A DNA stretch of 64,000 bases. Origin: Chelatococcus sp. HY11 (GTDB lineage Bacteria; Pseudomonadota; Alphaproteobacteria; Rhizobiales; Beijerinckiaceae). Position numbers and translations under genes: made by a program. Below are positions 44,429-52,655 of the stretch, in pieces. Location: the NCBI RefSeq assembly GCF_018398335.1, contig NZ_JAHBRX010000002.1, forward strand, positions 496,001 to 560,000, read 5' to 3'. The notes under the pieces are model-generated. The model made no database searches. It saw only the letters and a list, made by a program, of their open reading frames with translations, and was not told the DNA's origin. Positions within the stretch are counted from its first letter, which is position 1. Every line of letters begins with the position of its first letter.

Positions 44429-45253
44429 TCAGAAGCGCGGCAGGTTCTCGTTGACGACGCCGAGCCATTCCTTCTGGGCGGCCTGGATCTCACCTGAGTT
44501 CCAGAGCAGCATGATTTCGGTATTCAGCCACTGCAGCAGATCGAATTCGCCACGGCGCACGCCAACACCCATCGGCGACTGGCGGACGGCGAACTTGCGC
44601 TCGAACTCCTGCGTCTGCTTGTTGATGGCGTTGGCGGCCGCGACACCCGAGACGATGGCATCGACCTGGCCGGAGAAGAGCGCCTGGTTCGTCGCCGCGT
44701 CGTCGTCGAAGCGCTGGATATTGGTGCCCTTGACGGCCTTTTCGGTGATGATGGTGTCGTTCGTGGTCGAACGCGTCACGCCGACCCGCTTGCCGACAAG
44801 GTCCTCGAGCTTGGTGATAGCGGACTTCGCCGGGGCGATGACCATCTGCTCGTCGACATAAATGGCATTGGAATACATCACCGCCTTCGCGCGCTCGGCC
44901 GTGATGCCGAAAGACGAGACGAGGATGTCCACCTTGCCGCTCGTGAGGTTGGGAATGCGCGCCTGCGACACCTGATCAACAACCTCGAGCTCGACGCCGA
45001 GATCGCGCGCGAGGAGCTTGGCGATCGCCACGTCGAAGCCCGCCGGCTTCATGTTCGCATCGGTCATGCCATAAGGCGGCGTCGACAGCGAAATGCCGAC
45101 GATCAACTTGCCCCGCTTGATGATATCGTCAAAGGCCTTGCCGGTGGCATCAGCCGCCTGCGCCGCGCCAGCCGCGAGCCCCGTCACCATCATCGCGGCA
45201 GCACAGACGACAGCCGCCTTCTTGAGATAACCACCAATTGCAGACATGCCCAT
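44429..45253 (-). CDS. Polar amino-acid-type ABC binding protein (274 aa)
   Basis: A Sec signal peptide (KKAAVVCAAAMMVTGLAAGAAQA) precedes a family 3 binding fold (LIVGISLSTPPYGMTDANMKPAGFDVAIAKLLARDLG). ATG 45253 is preceded by AGGAGG at a six-base distance and is preferred to the ATG two codons later. Family 3 proteins bind amino acids, opines or Amadori compounds. Next to a PfkB kinase and aldolases, a sugar-amino-acid conjugate or other polyol-like ligand is possible; this is inference. Confidence 0.9.
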   Translation of the reverse strand: MGMSAIGGYLKKAAVVCAAAMMVTGLAAGAAQAADATGKAFDDIIKRGKLIVGISLSTPPYGMTDANMKPAGFDVAIAKLLARDLGVELEVVDQVSQARIPNLTSGKVDILVSSFGITAERAKAVMYSNAIYVDEQMVIAPAKSAITKLEDLVGKRVGVTRSTTNDTIITEKAVKGTNIQRFDDDAATNQALFSGQVDAIVSGVAAANAINKQTQEFERKFAVRQSPMGVGVRRGEFDLLQWLNTEIMLLWNSGEIQAAQKEWLGVVNENLPRF

Positions 45254-45269
45254 TGCATTCCTCCTGGAA

Positions 45270-45923
45270 CTACTTTGTTTGGGTACCGAGACGCCGCTCG
45301 AGATAACGACTGAGAAGAGTGAGCGGAAAGCAAACGACAAAATAGAACGTCGCAGCGGTCAGATAGACATCGAGCGGCTTGAAGGTGGCGTTGCTGACGA
45401 TCTGCGACGTGCGTGTGAGTTCGACGATGCCGACAACGGACGCCAGCGAGGTGTTCTTGATCAGCTGGACGAAGAACCCGACGGTCGGCGGCGTGGCGAT
45501 GCGGATCGCCTGCGGAACGATGATGAAGCGCATCGAATCCGCGTAGCTCAGGCCGAGCGCATGCGAACCTTCACGCTGTCCATTCGGCACGGATTCGATC
45601 GCGCCACGCCAGATCTCGCCGAGGAAGGCGGCCGCGTAGAAGGAAAAGGCGACCGCGATGGCGACAATCGGCGCGACATCGATGCCGAGCCAGCGCGCGC
45701 CGAAATAAGCGATGAACAAGGTCACGAGAAGCGGCGTGCCCTGGACCACGAAAATGTAGAAACGCGCCGTGTTCCGCAGCACCGGGTTGTGAGCCACCCG
45801 CACAAGGGCGAGCACGGAACCTGCTATCGAGCCGCCGACGAGCGCGATCGCGGCGAGCCAGATGGTCGTCCCAAGACCACCCAACATGAAGAACACATGG
45901 TTCCAGGTGTAGGGCTGGAACAT
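45270..45923 (-). CDS. Polar amino-acid-type ABC permease (217 aa)
   Basis: HisM/GlnP-type permease: an N-terminal periplasmic piece, about five helices and the EAA-type loop SHALGLSYADSMRFIIVPQAIRIATPP. It forms a heterodimeric channel with the permease encoded just upstream (two bases apart). It is followed 17 bases later by the binding-protein gene. Confidence 0.92.
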   Translation of the reverse strand: MFQPYTWNHVFFMLGGLGTTIWLAAIALVGGSIAGSVLALVRVAHNPVLRNTARFYIFVVQGTPLLVTLFIAYFGARWLGIDVAPIVAIAVAFSFYAAAFLGEIWRGAIESVPNGQREGSHALGLSYADSMRFIIVPQAIRIATPPTVGFFVQLIKNTSLASVVGIVELTRTSQIVSNATFKPLDVYLTAATFYFVVCFPLTLLSRYLERRLGTQTK

Positions 45924-45925
45924 CG

Positions 45926-46597
45926 TCAGCGACCAACGAACTTGTAGCCGAAGGCCCAGCGCTCGATGCCGAGCATCAGGCCGCGCAGGAGAGCGACGAG
46001 CGTCACATAGATGACCGCGATGACGAGATAGATCTCCATATTGCGCAGCGTCATGCCCTGGATGTCGTTACCAATGCTGGTCAGCTCCGGCACCGAGATG
46101 GCCGAGACAACGCTCGATGACAGAAGAAGCAGAATGAACTGCGCGGACAACGAAGGAAAAACAGCCGCCAGCGCCGGCTTGAGCACGACGTGGCGAAATG
46201 TGCGGTAGCCCGAAAGCCCCAAGGCCCTTGCCGCCTCGATCTGCCCCTTGTTGATGCCCTCGATGCCGGCGCGCACGATCTCGCTGATATAGGCGCCACC
46301 ATAAATGGACATCGCCGTGATCGCGGCGGTGATAGGATCGAACCGCAGACCGAGAGCCGGCAAACCGAAGTAGATCAGGAAGACCTGCACGATGAACGGC
46401 GTGTTGCGGATCGCCTCGATATAGGCCAGGACCACGATGCGAAGCACGCGGTTGCCGCTCAGGGTCAAGCACGCGGACAGAACGCCAATGACGAGACCAA
46501 TAGCCATGGAGATCAGCGAGATCTGCGCAGTCAGCAGCAAGCCCTTGGCGAGCAGGTCGCCTCTGGACAGAACACCGCTGAAATCGAGATAGTCCAA
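45926..46597 (-). CDS. Polar amino-acid-type ABC permease (223 aa)
   Basis: This is a second HisQ/GlnP-type permease with the conserved loop ARALGLSGYRTFRHVVLKPALAAVFP. I favour a TTG start at 46597 because GGGAGG lies seven bases upstream. An ATG at 46618 would contain that ribosome site within the gene. Its promoter appears to lie over the 3' end of the LacD-like aldolase gene (see the promoter entry), so the transporter can be expressed apart from the kinase and aldolase. Confidence 0.88.
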   Translation of the reverse strand: MDYLDFSGVLSRGDLLAKGLLLTAQISLISMAIGLVIGVLSACLTLSGNRVLRIVVLAYIEAIRNTPFIVQVFLIYFGLPALGLRFDPITAAITAMSIYGGAYISEIVRAGIEGINKGQIEAARALGLSGYRTFRHVVLKPALAAVFPSLSAQFILLLLSSSVVSAISVPELTSIGNDIQGMTLRNMEIYLVIAVIYVTLVALLRGLMLGIERWAFGYKFVGR

Positions 46598-46652
46598 TCC
46601 TCGTCCTCCCGGATGCAAGCCTGCGATGCCTGCTCCTTAGATCTTGTCTCGC

Positions 46653-46696
46653 ACTCTAGGGGCGCGCCAAACTTGTCGTCAATAAATATTACATGT
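46653..46696 (-). promoter_or_regulatory. Internal promoter/operator block for the importer genes
   Basis: On the minus strand TTGACG (-35, 46682-46677) and TAGAGT (-10, 46658-46653) are 18 bases apart, with ACATGTAATATTTA directly upstream. The block overlaps the last codons of the LacD-like aldolase gene. The same layout occurs before the sugar kinase gene, with 14 of 19 bases matching in the upstream element. Both are probably bound by the convergent FadR-type regulator. Confidence 0.55.
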
Positions 46697-47722
46697 CGAG
46701 AGATTGTCACCGCCGTAGGCCGCGACAAAATCGCGGCCGCTCGGGCTCATCTCCACCACGCTGGCCCAGCACTTATGCGCGTTCCAGGGCGCCGCCAGGC
46801 GATCGGTCAACGCGTTGAGCCGCTCCATGATGTCGGACTGCGCCAACCCCTCTTCCATGGCCTTCATATCGGGGAAATGACTGAAAGCGTCGGCCCAGAT
46901 AGCCCGGCCGGCGAGATAGCCGTTGGCGCCGGAGCGATAGGCATAGGTCAACAGCCTCTGGAAGTCGTCCGGGTTGGCGCCACCGCTCAACAGGACCCAT
47001 GGCCGCAGGATGCCCCGGGCGACGCGGTCAAAGGCGGCCTGCACGGCAGCCCCCTCTGGCCCGTCAGGGTCAGGGACATTATGCACCGCAACCGGCGGCT
47101 CCAGCTTGTAGAGATCAACGCCGGCCGGATTCATCACGTCGCTATCCGCCAGCGCCTCGAGAACGAGGGCAACGCGCCGCTCGGCGAAGACGTCAGCGCT
47201 TTCGCCGGGGAAGGGGTAGACGAGGAACTCCAGGACCAAGGCGATGTCATTGGCCTCGCAGGCTTTCCTGACGCTGTCGAGATAGGCGATCTGGTGGCTG
47301 CGGACATCCGCGCTGACGTCTGACCGGAACCACAGATTGATCTTGACCGCGTCACCACCGATGCGGCGGATGACGCCGGCATCCCAGCCCGGAACGTTGC
47401 GGGACTTACGGCCCGTTTCGGTGACTTCCCAGACCGCCCATTCGCTGCCGACGACGAGGCCGGTCCGCGCGGGAATGTCATTGATCGCGGCGGCATAGCC
47501 AAACGGCGGATCGAGCAGAACGGCGGAAGCATGTCTAGCGAGCTGGCGGGCAAGCATGGCCTTGACCGCGGCGATATCGGTATAGGGCGCCTGATCGAGA
47601 CCGCGCTTTTCCTTGATCGGATTGACGATGGGTCCCGTCTGGTCCATCGCCAGCATCTTGAAGCGGCCGTTGTCATCAGCGAGGCGCCGAAGGCCCCAGA
47701 GCTTGCCGGGCGAAATCTTCAT
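46679..47722 (-). CDS. LacD/YihT-like class I aldolase (347 aa)
   Basis: The sequence resembles tagatose-1,6-bisphosphate aldolase LacD and sulfofructose-phosphate aldolase YihT: LAMDQTGPI, LLDPPFGY, the probable Schiff-base lysine in DAVKINLWF (Lys127), VDLYKLEPP and LSGGANPDDF. It should split a ketose phosphate into dihydroxyacetone phosphate and an aldehyde. The ATG at 47722 overlaps the kinase stop by four bases, giving a kinase-aldolase pair as in the tagatose-6-phosphate and sulfoquinovose pathways. No isomerase gene is present, so the transported compound may already be a ketose. Confidence 0.82.
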   Translation of the reverse strand: MKISPGKLWGLRRLADDNGRFKMLAMDQTGPIVNPIKEKRGLDQAPYTDIAAVKAMLARQLARHASAVLLDPPFGYAAAINDIPARTGLVVGSEWAVWEVTETGRKSRNVPGWDAGVIRRIGGDAVKINLWFRSDVSADVRSHQIAYLDSVRKACEANDIALVLEFLVYPFPGESADVFAERRVALVLEALADSDVMNPAGVDLYKLEPPVAVHNVPDPDGPEGAAVQAAFDRVARGILRPWVLLSGGANPDDFQRLLTYAYRSGANGYLAGRAIWADAFSHFPDMKAMEEGLAQSDIMERLNALTDRLAAPWNAHKCWASVVEMSPSGRDFVAAYGGDNLSTCNIY

Positions 47723-48627
47723 GACACACCTTTCATGAGTAAGGCATCGACCGCCGCACGATCCGGGATGCTCTCCCAGCCGCTGCCGCGTGCGCATTTC
47801 AGCGCCGCTGTGGCGCTGGCCAGACGCGCGGCACCCTCGACATCCAGTCCCTCGGCGAGGCCAAGTGCATAGGCGCCGTGGAAGATATCCCCGGCCCCGT
47901 TCGTATCCACCGCCGTCACATCAAAGGTCGGAACGTGACGCGGCGTATCGCCGTCCAGCCACCAGAAACCCTTCTCACCGATCGTGACCGAGATGATGCC
48001 ACGGCAAAGTGGTGCGGCGCGGCGAAGTCCGAGGGCGATATCTGTCGTATCCGTGAGGCGCTCGAGACATGCGGCCGAGAAGACGATGTGATCCGGGAGC
48101 GGGAGCAGACGCTTGACCGCGTCCATGTCGCCGACATCGGCATCAAGCACGGTGGTGATGCCGCGCTTGCGCGCCTCCTGAAAGACCGCCGCGGCACCTT
48201 GCCACCAACTGTAGTCCGCCATCACGGCATCGACGCCCTCCAGGCCGTCGAGCGGAAGCCAATCGGCATCATCGCCGAGGTCCCGACCGATGAAGCCGAA
48301 GGCCATGCGCTCTCCGTTGGGCGATACGAGCACTGTACCGATGGGGCTCACGCCGCCTTCCACCCGGCGAACGTGATCCGTATGCACGCCCGCGACGCGC
48401 AGACGCGCCAGAATATCGTCGCCAGCAGCATCCTGACCAAGACGCCCCCAGTATTGGGTATCGGCGCCAAGCCGGGCTGTCGCGTAAGCCGCAGTCGCGG
48501 CGATACCCCCGCCCGTGCGCAGCACGTTATTGGCGCGAAATTTACAGGGTTCGGTCGGGAGGCGCGGCAAATAGACGATCGTATCGAGGAAGGCGTTTCC
48601 AAGAGTGACGATACGTTTTGCTGCCAT
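47719..48627 (-). CDS. PfkB-family sugar kinase (302 aa)
   Basis: PfkB marks are present: the N-terminal RTGGGIAATAAYATARLGAD with GRLGQDAAGDD, and the C-terminal catalytic motif DTNGAGDIFHGAYA. It phosphorylates a sugar or ketose, possibly one imported by the downstream ABC system, before cleavage by the overlapping aldolase. ATG 48627 is preceded by GGGAAG; an ATG five codons earlier is also possible. It is the first gene of the operon and sits about 70 bases after a good promoter at 48694-48723. Confidence 0.88.
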   Translation of the reverse strand: MAAKRIVTLGNAFLDTIVYLPRLPTEPCKFRANNVLRTGGGIAATAAYATARLGADTQYWGRLGQDAAGDDILARLRVAGVHTDHVRRVEGGVSPIGTVLVSPNGERMAFGFIGRDLGDDADWLPLDGLEGVDAVMADYSWWQGAAAVFQEARKRGITTVLDADVGDMDAVKRLLPLPDHIVFSAACLERLTDTTDIALGLRRAAPLCRGIISVTIGEKGFWWLDGDTPRHVPTFDVTAVDTNGAGDIFHGAYALGLAEGLDVEGAARLASATAALKCARGSGWESIPDRAAVDALLMKGVS

Positions 48628-48693
48628 CGCGCTTCTTCCCATAGCATTCTCTGTCCCGCTCGCCGTTCGTCGGGCACTCGTGATTGCGCGAGC

Positions 48694-48737
48694 GTTTTAG
48701 CGGCGCCCGCAACATGTAGTCAACATTTATTACAAGA
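48694..48737 (-). promoter_or_regulatory. Promoter/operator block of the kinase-aldolase-importer operon
   Basis: On the minus strand TTGACT (48723-48718) and TAAAAC (48699-48694) are 18 bases apart, with CTTGTAATAAATG immediately upstream. The arrangement repeats that at 46653-46696, including GTAATA-N-N-T-N-T before TTGAC and an ACA after it. Two such blocks in one operon point to shared regulator binding. Confidence 0.6.
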
Positions 48738-48976
48738 TATCCCACGGTGCTCCGATGACCCGCTGGCACCACATGGGAGACTCACTCCGTCCGCGAAACG
48801 ACGGCCCGACACCGCCCTTCCAGCATGCGCCGCCAATCGTTACCGCAGTTTGCTCGGGATACTCGCGTGACAGCGGTTCTTCGATGATTGCCACGTTTTG
48901 GTACCACGGCTGTGCCAATCAGCCGGCATCGCGCGGCCACTTCGAACACACGGGTCGCTGCGGAAGACAGGCCCCA
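48738..48976. other. Intergenic region between the kinase operon promoter and the LysR gene
   Basis: About 240 bases between the kinase promoter block and the 3' end of the LysR gene. Open frames on both strands lack ribosome sites and recognisable products. I see no RNA gene and no strong terminator. Confidence 0.4.
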
Positions 48977-49933
48977 TCAATGCGTGCTCATCACGTCGGC
49001 CAGCTCGCCAATCAGCCACTGTAGCCCCTCGTCACGATCGCCTCGTTGGTGCCAAATAACCTCGGCCGCAGCCTCGAGGGGCTTGTAGGGCAGCTCCAGG
49101 ATTTCATGGGTGCCGGCGTCCACAAGCCTGCGCGCCATGCGCTCGGGAAGTGTTGCGATCATGTCCGTCGCCGAAAGAATTCCCGGAACAGCGGCGTAGT
49201 GCGGCAGAGAGACTGCCACATGCGCGACCGCATCTTCGTCCGTGGTCTCAATGAGCAGTCGGTCGATCCAGACACGGCGCCAGACCCCGCGCTCGTCGAT
49301 GAACCCCTCTGCCGCCCGCTCGCCACTCCCGCTGAGCTCCACGACGACGAAGGGATAGGAGAACAGCAGGTCACGATCGATAGATTGCCCGACAAGGGGA
49401 TGTCCCCGACGCGCCACGACCGCTTCCCGATCGACCAGCAGGCTGGTCCGCCGCATGTGGTCCGGCATCTCGCTGAACCAACCGATGACAAGGTCGAGGC
49501 GGCCTTCATCGAGATGCCGGATCACGTCCATCCGGCTATAGGGGAAGATACGCAGCTCCAGTTGCGGTGCTGTCCTGGCAAGCCGCTCGATGAGAGGGGT
49601 CAGAATGATGGCAGTCCCGAAGTCCGTCGCGGACACCCGGAACGTGCGCGCCGTATTGGAGGGCTCGAACGGCTTGGTCTTGATGGCCTCCTCGAAGCGC
49701 TCCAACCCATCGAGGATTACCGGCGCGATCGCGAGCGCGCGGGGTGTCGGTTCCATCCCGTTCTCGCCATACATGAACAGTTCGTCACCGACGGCCTGTC
49801 GCAAACGGCCAAGTGCATGGCTGACCGCAGACGCTGTGACGCCCAGTTCCTTGGCGGCGGTGCTGACGCTTCTTGTCTGCAAGACCGCCTCGAACACCCT
49901 GAACAGATTCAGGTCAACTCTACGGATGGACAT
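48977..49933 (-). CDS. LysR-family transcriptional regulator, NodD/NahR-like (318 aa)
   Basis: An N-terminal winged helix (DLNLFRVFEAVLQTRSVSTAAKELGVTASAVSHALGRLR) and an effector domain (FRVSATDFGTAIILTPLIERL) are typical. The effector region resembles the NodD/NahR/LinR group that senses aromatic compounds. ATG 49933 has AGGAGGGGG immediately upstream; the longer frame (50 codons) is spurious. A candidate binding dyad lies 28-46 bases before the start. The target may be its own gene and the divergent AraC-type gene. Confidence 0.92.
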   Translation of the reverse strand: MSIRRVDLNLFRVFEAVLQTRSVSTAAKELGVTASAVSHALGRLRQAVGDELFMYGENGMEPTPRALAIAPVILDGLERFEEAIKTKPFEPSNTARTFRVSATDFGTAIILTPLIERLARTAPQLELRIFPYSRMDVIRHLDEGRLDLVIGWFSEMPDHMRRTSLLVDREAVVARRGHPLVGQSIDRDLLFSYPFVVVELSGSGERAAEGFIDERGVWRRVWIDRLLIETTDEDAVAHVAVSLPHYAAVPGILSATDMIATLPERMARRLVDAGTHEILELPYKPLEAAAEVIWHQRGDRDEGLQWLIGELADVMSTH

Positions 49934-49960
49934 ACCCCCTCCTGAATTCAACTCATACGA

Positions 49961-49979
49961 CGCTGCAGTAACTTCAGCG
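49961..49979. promoter_or_regulatory. Candidate LysR-binding dyad
   Basis: CGCTGCAG-TAA-CTTCAGCG matches its own complement at 7 of 8 positions per arm and lies between the divergent LysR and AraC genes. Position and size fit an autoregulatory LysR site. Confidence 0.4.
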
Positions 49980-50246
49980 TTTACGTGATGCCGCGATCTC
50001 GGCATTGTCCATCGTCGACTGGATAACCCGGACGCTCCGGGGATTTCACGCAGAAGAAAATCTTGGCATGCAACTTCTCGCAAAAGAATAGCGAAGCATC
50101 GCTGGCATGGCCTGAACTTACGTCACATGCCGAGCCGGTTCACGCAAGCGCCATTGGCGAAGGCCGCGGCTGGGCATGCCACGCGCGCCATGAGCCGAGA
50201 CATTTACCCACGAGATCGAAAGAAGGCACGTCGCTTTTCCGCGCCC

Positions 50247-51302
50247 ATGAACAGAACGCAAAAGCCTGAAGCAGCGGGCGTGGAGTCCGATGCCCCCGTG
50301 AGACCAACGGAATTCACCACAGCTGGTCTTCCTCTCCCAACGCAGTTCAGCGCTTTCAGAGGAGCCTATCGTGGGGTGTTCGATATGCATTTGGAGCGTG
50401 TCAGTGCCGGAGGCTTCCCGGTGCGGCAAGACGTGTGGAATCTCGGCAGAGTAATTCTCGTCAGCGCGCATTTACCTGGCCCCCAACATGTATTCGGCTT
50501 GTGTCATAGCAGAAGCACGACGCTCGACCACTGGTATGCGCTCGTCAAATGCGGTGACGCCAGCCCGGAAGCCCCCGCAGAGCCAATTCACTTGAGCTTC
50601 CACTGTCTCGCCGACCCCTTTCAAACCGAAATTGGGGCAAGCCGCCTATTGGTTGCGTTCATACCGCGGGACATCTTCCCTTTTGGCTTCGATTTCGAGG
50701 CAATTCGTGATCGTCCGCTTGACAGTGGCGCGGGTCTCCTGCTGATGGATTTTCTGGTCATCCTCAATCGCCGACTACCTCGATTACGCCTCTCCGAGCT
50801 TGCGGGCCTGCCAAGCGCGGTGCGCGGACTGCTCGCACTGCATGGCACGTCTCCGCCCGCGCACCAAGGTGCTGCGCGTAATGCGATCGACGTGAGATTG
50901 CTTGAACGCGCTAAGCGACTGATCGACCGGAAGATCGAGGCACCTGACCTTTCGCCCGGCTCCCTGGCTGAGGAGCTTTTCGTCTCCCGATCGCGTCTCT
51001 ACCGCGCCTTTGAGGCGTTTGGCGGTGTGTCGGTCTATATCAGGCGCCAACGGTTGCTTCGCACGCGCGAGGCTCTCGCTGACGCGTCCGACACGCGCTC
51101 TATCCTTCGCATCGCGGAACAATGGGGCTTCGCCGATGCCTCCGTCTTCAGCCGGGCCTTCCGGAGCGAGTTCGGCGTGTCCCCCAGCGCGGTCCGCAGG
51201 GCGGGGTGGATGGGCGGCGACCATCAGCGTGAGAGGAACGCCATCGTCGAGCGATCTCAAGAGGCAAGCCTCGAGCAACTGTTGCGCCAACTCCGCTCGT
51301 GA
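50247..51302 (+). CDS. AraC-family transcriptional regulator (351 aa)
   Basis: The C-terminal 110 residues hold two helix-turn-helix motifs (LSPGSLAEELFVSRSRLYRAFEAFGGVSVYIRR and ILRIAEQWGFADASVFSRAFRSEFGVSPS). The N-terminal part resembles the AraC-binding-like (ArbA/FeaR type) sensing domain. The start is uncertain: ATG 50247 gives 351 residues, and ATGs at 50190 and 50127 would add 19 or 40 residues. None has a strong ribosome site. The effector and target are unknown. Confidence 0.85.
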   Translation: MNRTQKPEAAGVESDAPVRPTEFTTAGLPLPTQFSAFRGAYRGVFDMHLERVSAGGFPVRQDVWNLGRVILVSAHLPGPQHVFGLCHSRSTTLDHWYALVKCGDASPEAPAEPIHLSFHCLADPFQTEIGASRLLVAFIPRDIFPFGFDFEAIRDRPLDSGAGLLLMDFLVILNRRLPRLRLSELAGLPSAVRGLLALHGTSPPAHQGAARNAIDVRLLERAKRLIDRKIEAPDLSPGSLAEELFVSRSRLYRAFEAFGGVSVYIRRQRLLRTREALADASDTRSILRIAEQWGFADASVFSRAFRSEFGVSPSAVRRAGWMGGDHQRERNAIVERSQEASLEQLLRQLRS

Positions 51303-51443
51303 CCACAAGGCCCGAGCAGCCCAAAACCGTGATGTCCGACGCATTCGCGGCAGGTATAGCTCCAGCAGAGGCCAACCGCAGCTCTGAACTCGGATTGATG
51401 ACGGAGCCTCCGGCAACGCGCGGCAACCCGCCGTGCCCCACCA

Positions 51444-51845
51444 CTAGTCCGGAAAATGCTCGACATGGGTTTCCGCCGTACGGCCGACATAGAGCGCCCG
51501 GCGCCCAATGAACGAGACGATATAGCCGACACAGCCCGCGGCAACGGCCTTATTGCAGAAGCCCTTATAGGTATAGCCAGGGACGAGACGCTGGGCTTCG
51601 CTTATGGCTTTCCGCACGAGGCCGGTGTCAAATGCCTCCGCGATCGGGAGGCCGATCCGATGGGTCGGCAACTCGACCGATGCGCCATCGGGAAGGTAGT
51701 AAGTCGCAGTTGCCCGCCGAAAATCGACAGCATAGCTCTCGAATCCAGCGTCCATCAACTTTCCGACAATTTGCGGAAAGGTCATCGTGTTCGTCTCCGC
51801 GCCCTCCAGGCAGGCCTGGGCGATCATCTTCTGTTCGTCATTCAT
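51444..51845 (-). CDS. DUF1398-family protein (133 aa)
   Basis: This small cytoplasmic protein (MTFPQIVGKLMDAGFESYAVDFRRATATYYLPDG) resembles the DUF1398 family, whose function is unknown. It lies 30 bases downstream of the MarR gene in the same direction, so the two probably form an operon controlled by the MarR operator. It converges on the AraC gene. Confidence 0.78.
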   Translation of the reverse strand: MNDEQKMIAQACLEGAETNTMTFPQIVGKLMDAGFESYAVDFRRATATYYLPDGASVELPTHRIGLPIAEAFDTGLVRKAISEAQRLVPGYTYKGFCNKAVAAGCVGYIVSFIGRRALYVGRTAETHVEHFPD

Positions 51846-51875
51846 GGCGTCTTCCCGATAGAGGCAGAATTGATA

Positions 51876-52337
51876 CTATTCGACAGGCGTCGCGCCGAGC
51901 CGGTGGTGTTCGACCATGCGCATCAGGAGGCGCTCCAGAAGCGCCCGCTCGGCACCGGTCAGACATTCGAAGAATTCCGCGTCGTTGCCATCAGCAAGGG
52001 CTGCCAGCTTCGGAACGAGAGCGGCACCCCGCACCGTCAGGACGAGCGTTTGCGCGCGGCCGTCGTTTGCGTTCGCCGCGCGCGTGACAAGCGACTTGGC
52101 AATGAGCCTGTCGGCGAGCTTCGTGATGGCCCCCTTCGTCATGCCCATAGCCTCCGCGAGGCGGCTTGGCGGCGTGGGCTCCCGGCCGTAGAGAGCGCGC
52201 ATGAAGCTCCATTCAGCGACAGTGACATCCTCGCCGGCGAGCTTGACCGCGAAAGCGTGAGAAACGTGATTGGAGACCATGCGCAGCCAATAGCCGAGAT
52301 GGGATGTGAGATCCGAAACAGATGGGCTTGCCGGCAT
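51876..52337 (-). CDS. MarR-family transcriptional regulator (153 aa)
   Basis: The typical MarR length and winged helix (PTPPSRLAEAMGMTKGAITKLADRLIAKSLVTRAANANDGRAQTLVLT) are present. It should repress its own gene and the DUF1398 gene. A perfect 13-base inverted repeat with a promoter buried in it lies just upstream (52351-52390), a classic MarR operator position. The inducer is unknown. Confidence 0.93.
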   Translation of the reverse strand: MPASPSVSDLTSHLGYWLRMVSNHVSHAFAVKLAGEDVTVAEWSFMRALYGREPTPPSRLAEAMGMTKGAITKLADRLIAKSLVTRAANANDGRAQTLVLTVRGAALVPKLAALADGNDAEFFECLTGAERALLERLLMRMVEHHRLGATPVE

Positions 52338-52350
52338 GCCGCCTCCAATG

Positions 52351-52390
52351 GTTGACTAGGAAATTACATGAAGATTGTTTCCTAGTCAAC
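52351..52390 (-). promoter_or_regulatory. MarR promoter embedded in a perfect 13-base inverted repeat
   Basis: GTTGACTAGGAAA (52351-52363) is repeated exactly in reverse complement at 52378-52390, with a 14-base centre. On the minus strand TTGACT (52389-52384) and TAATTT (52366-52361) are 17 bases apart, so both promoter hexamers overlap the arms. MarR bound to the arms would occlude RNA polymerase. The right-pointing copy of TTGACT could also serve the divergent flavoenzyme gene. Confidence 0.75.
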
Positions 52391-52655
52391 AATCCGTGCG
52401 ACGGCAGGCGGGCGCAGCCGGACCATCAGGCTGTGGATACAGGCGAAATGGACCGCCTCGTCCTGAACCGGCCGGCAGCATCACGAGCGGCGAGACGTGC
52501 CCCGTGTTCCGCCCGCACCTCGGACAGATGGCTGGCCTGCTCAAGCGGGCAGCTGAAGCTCTCGACGAGGACAATGGAGCTGCACGATCTTGCCTGGAAC
52601 CAACGTGTTCTCGCCACGTTTAAGCTTTGCGCAAAGTATCCCTGTGGAGCATTGG

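Noticed and set aside
43281-44861. 526-codon open frame on the plus strand
   Set aside because: Antisense to the class II aldolase and the binding protein, both with clear motifs.
46190-47323. 377-codon open frame on the plus strand
   Set aside because: Runs antisense across the end of a permease, a promoter block and the aldolase, so it cannot be one real gene.
48755-49024. 89-codon open frame next to the LysR gene
   Set aside because: Overlaps the 3' end of LysR antisense and has no coding signals.
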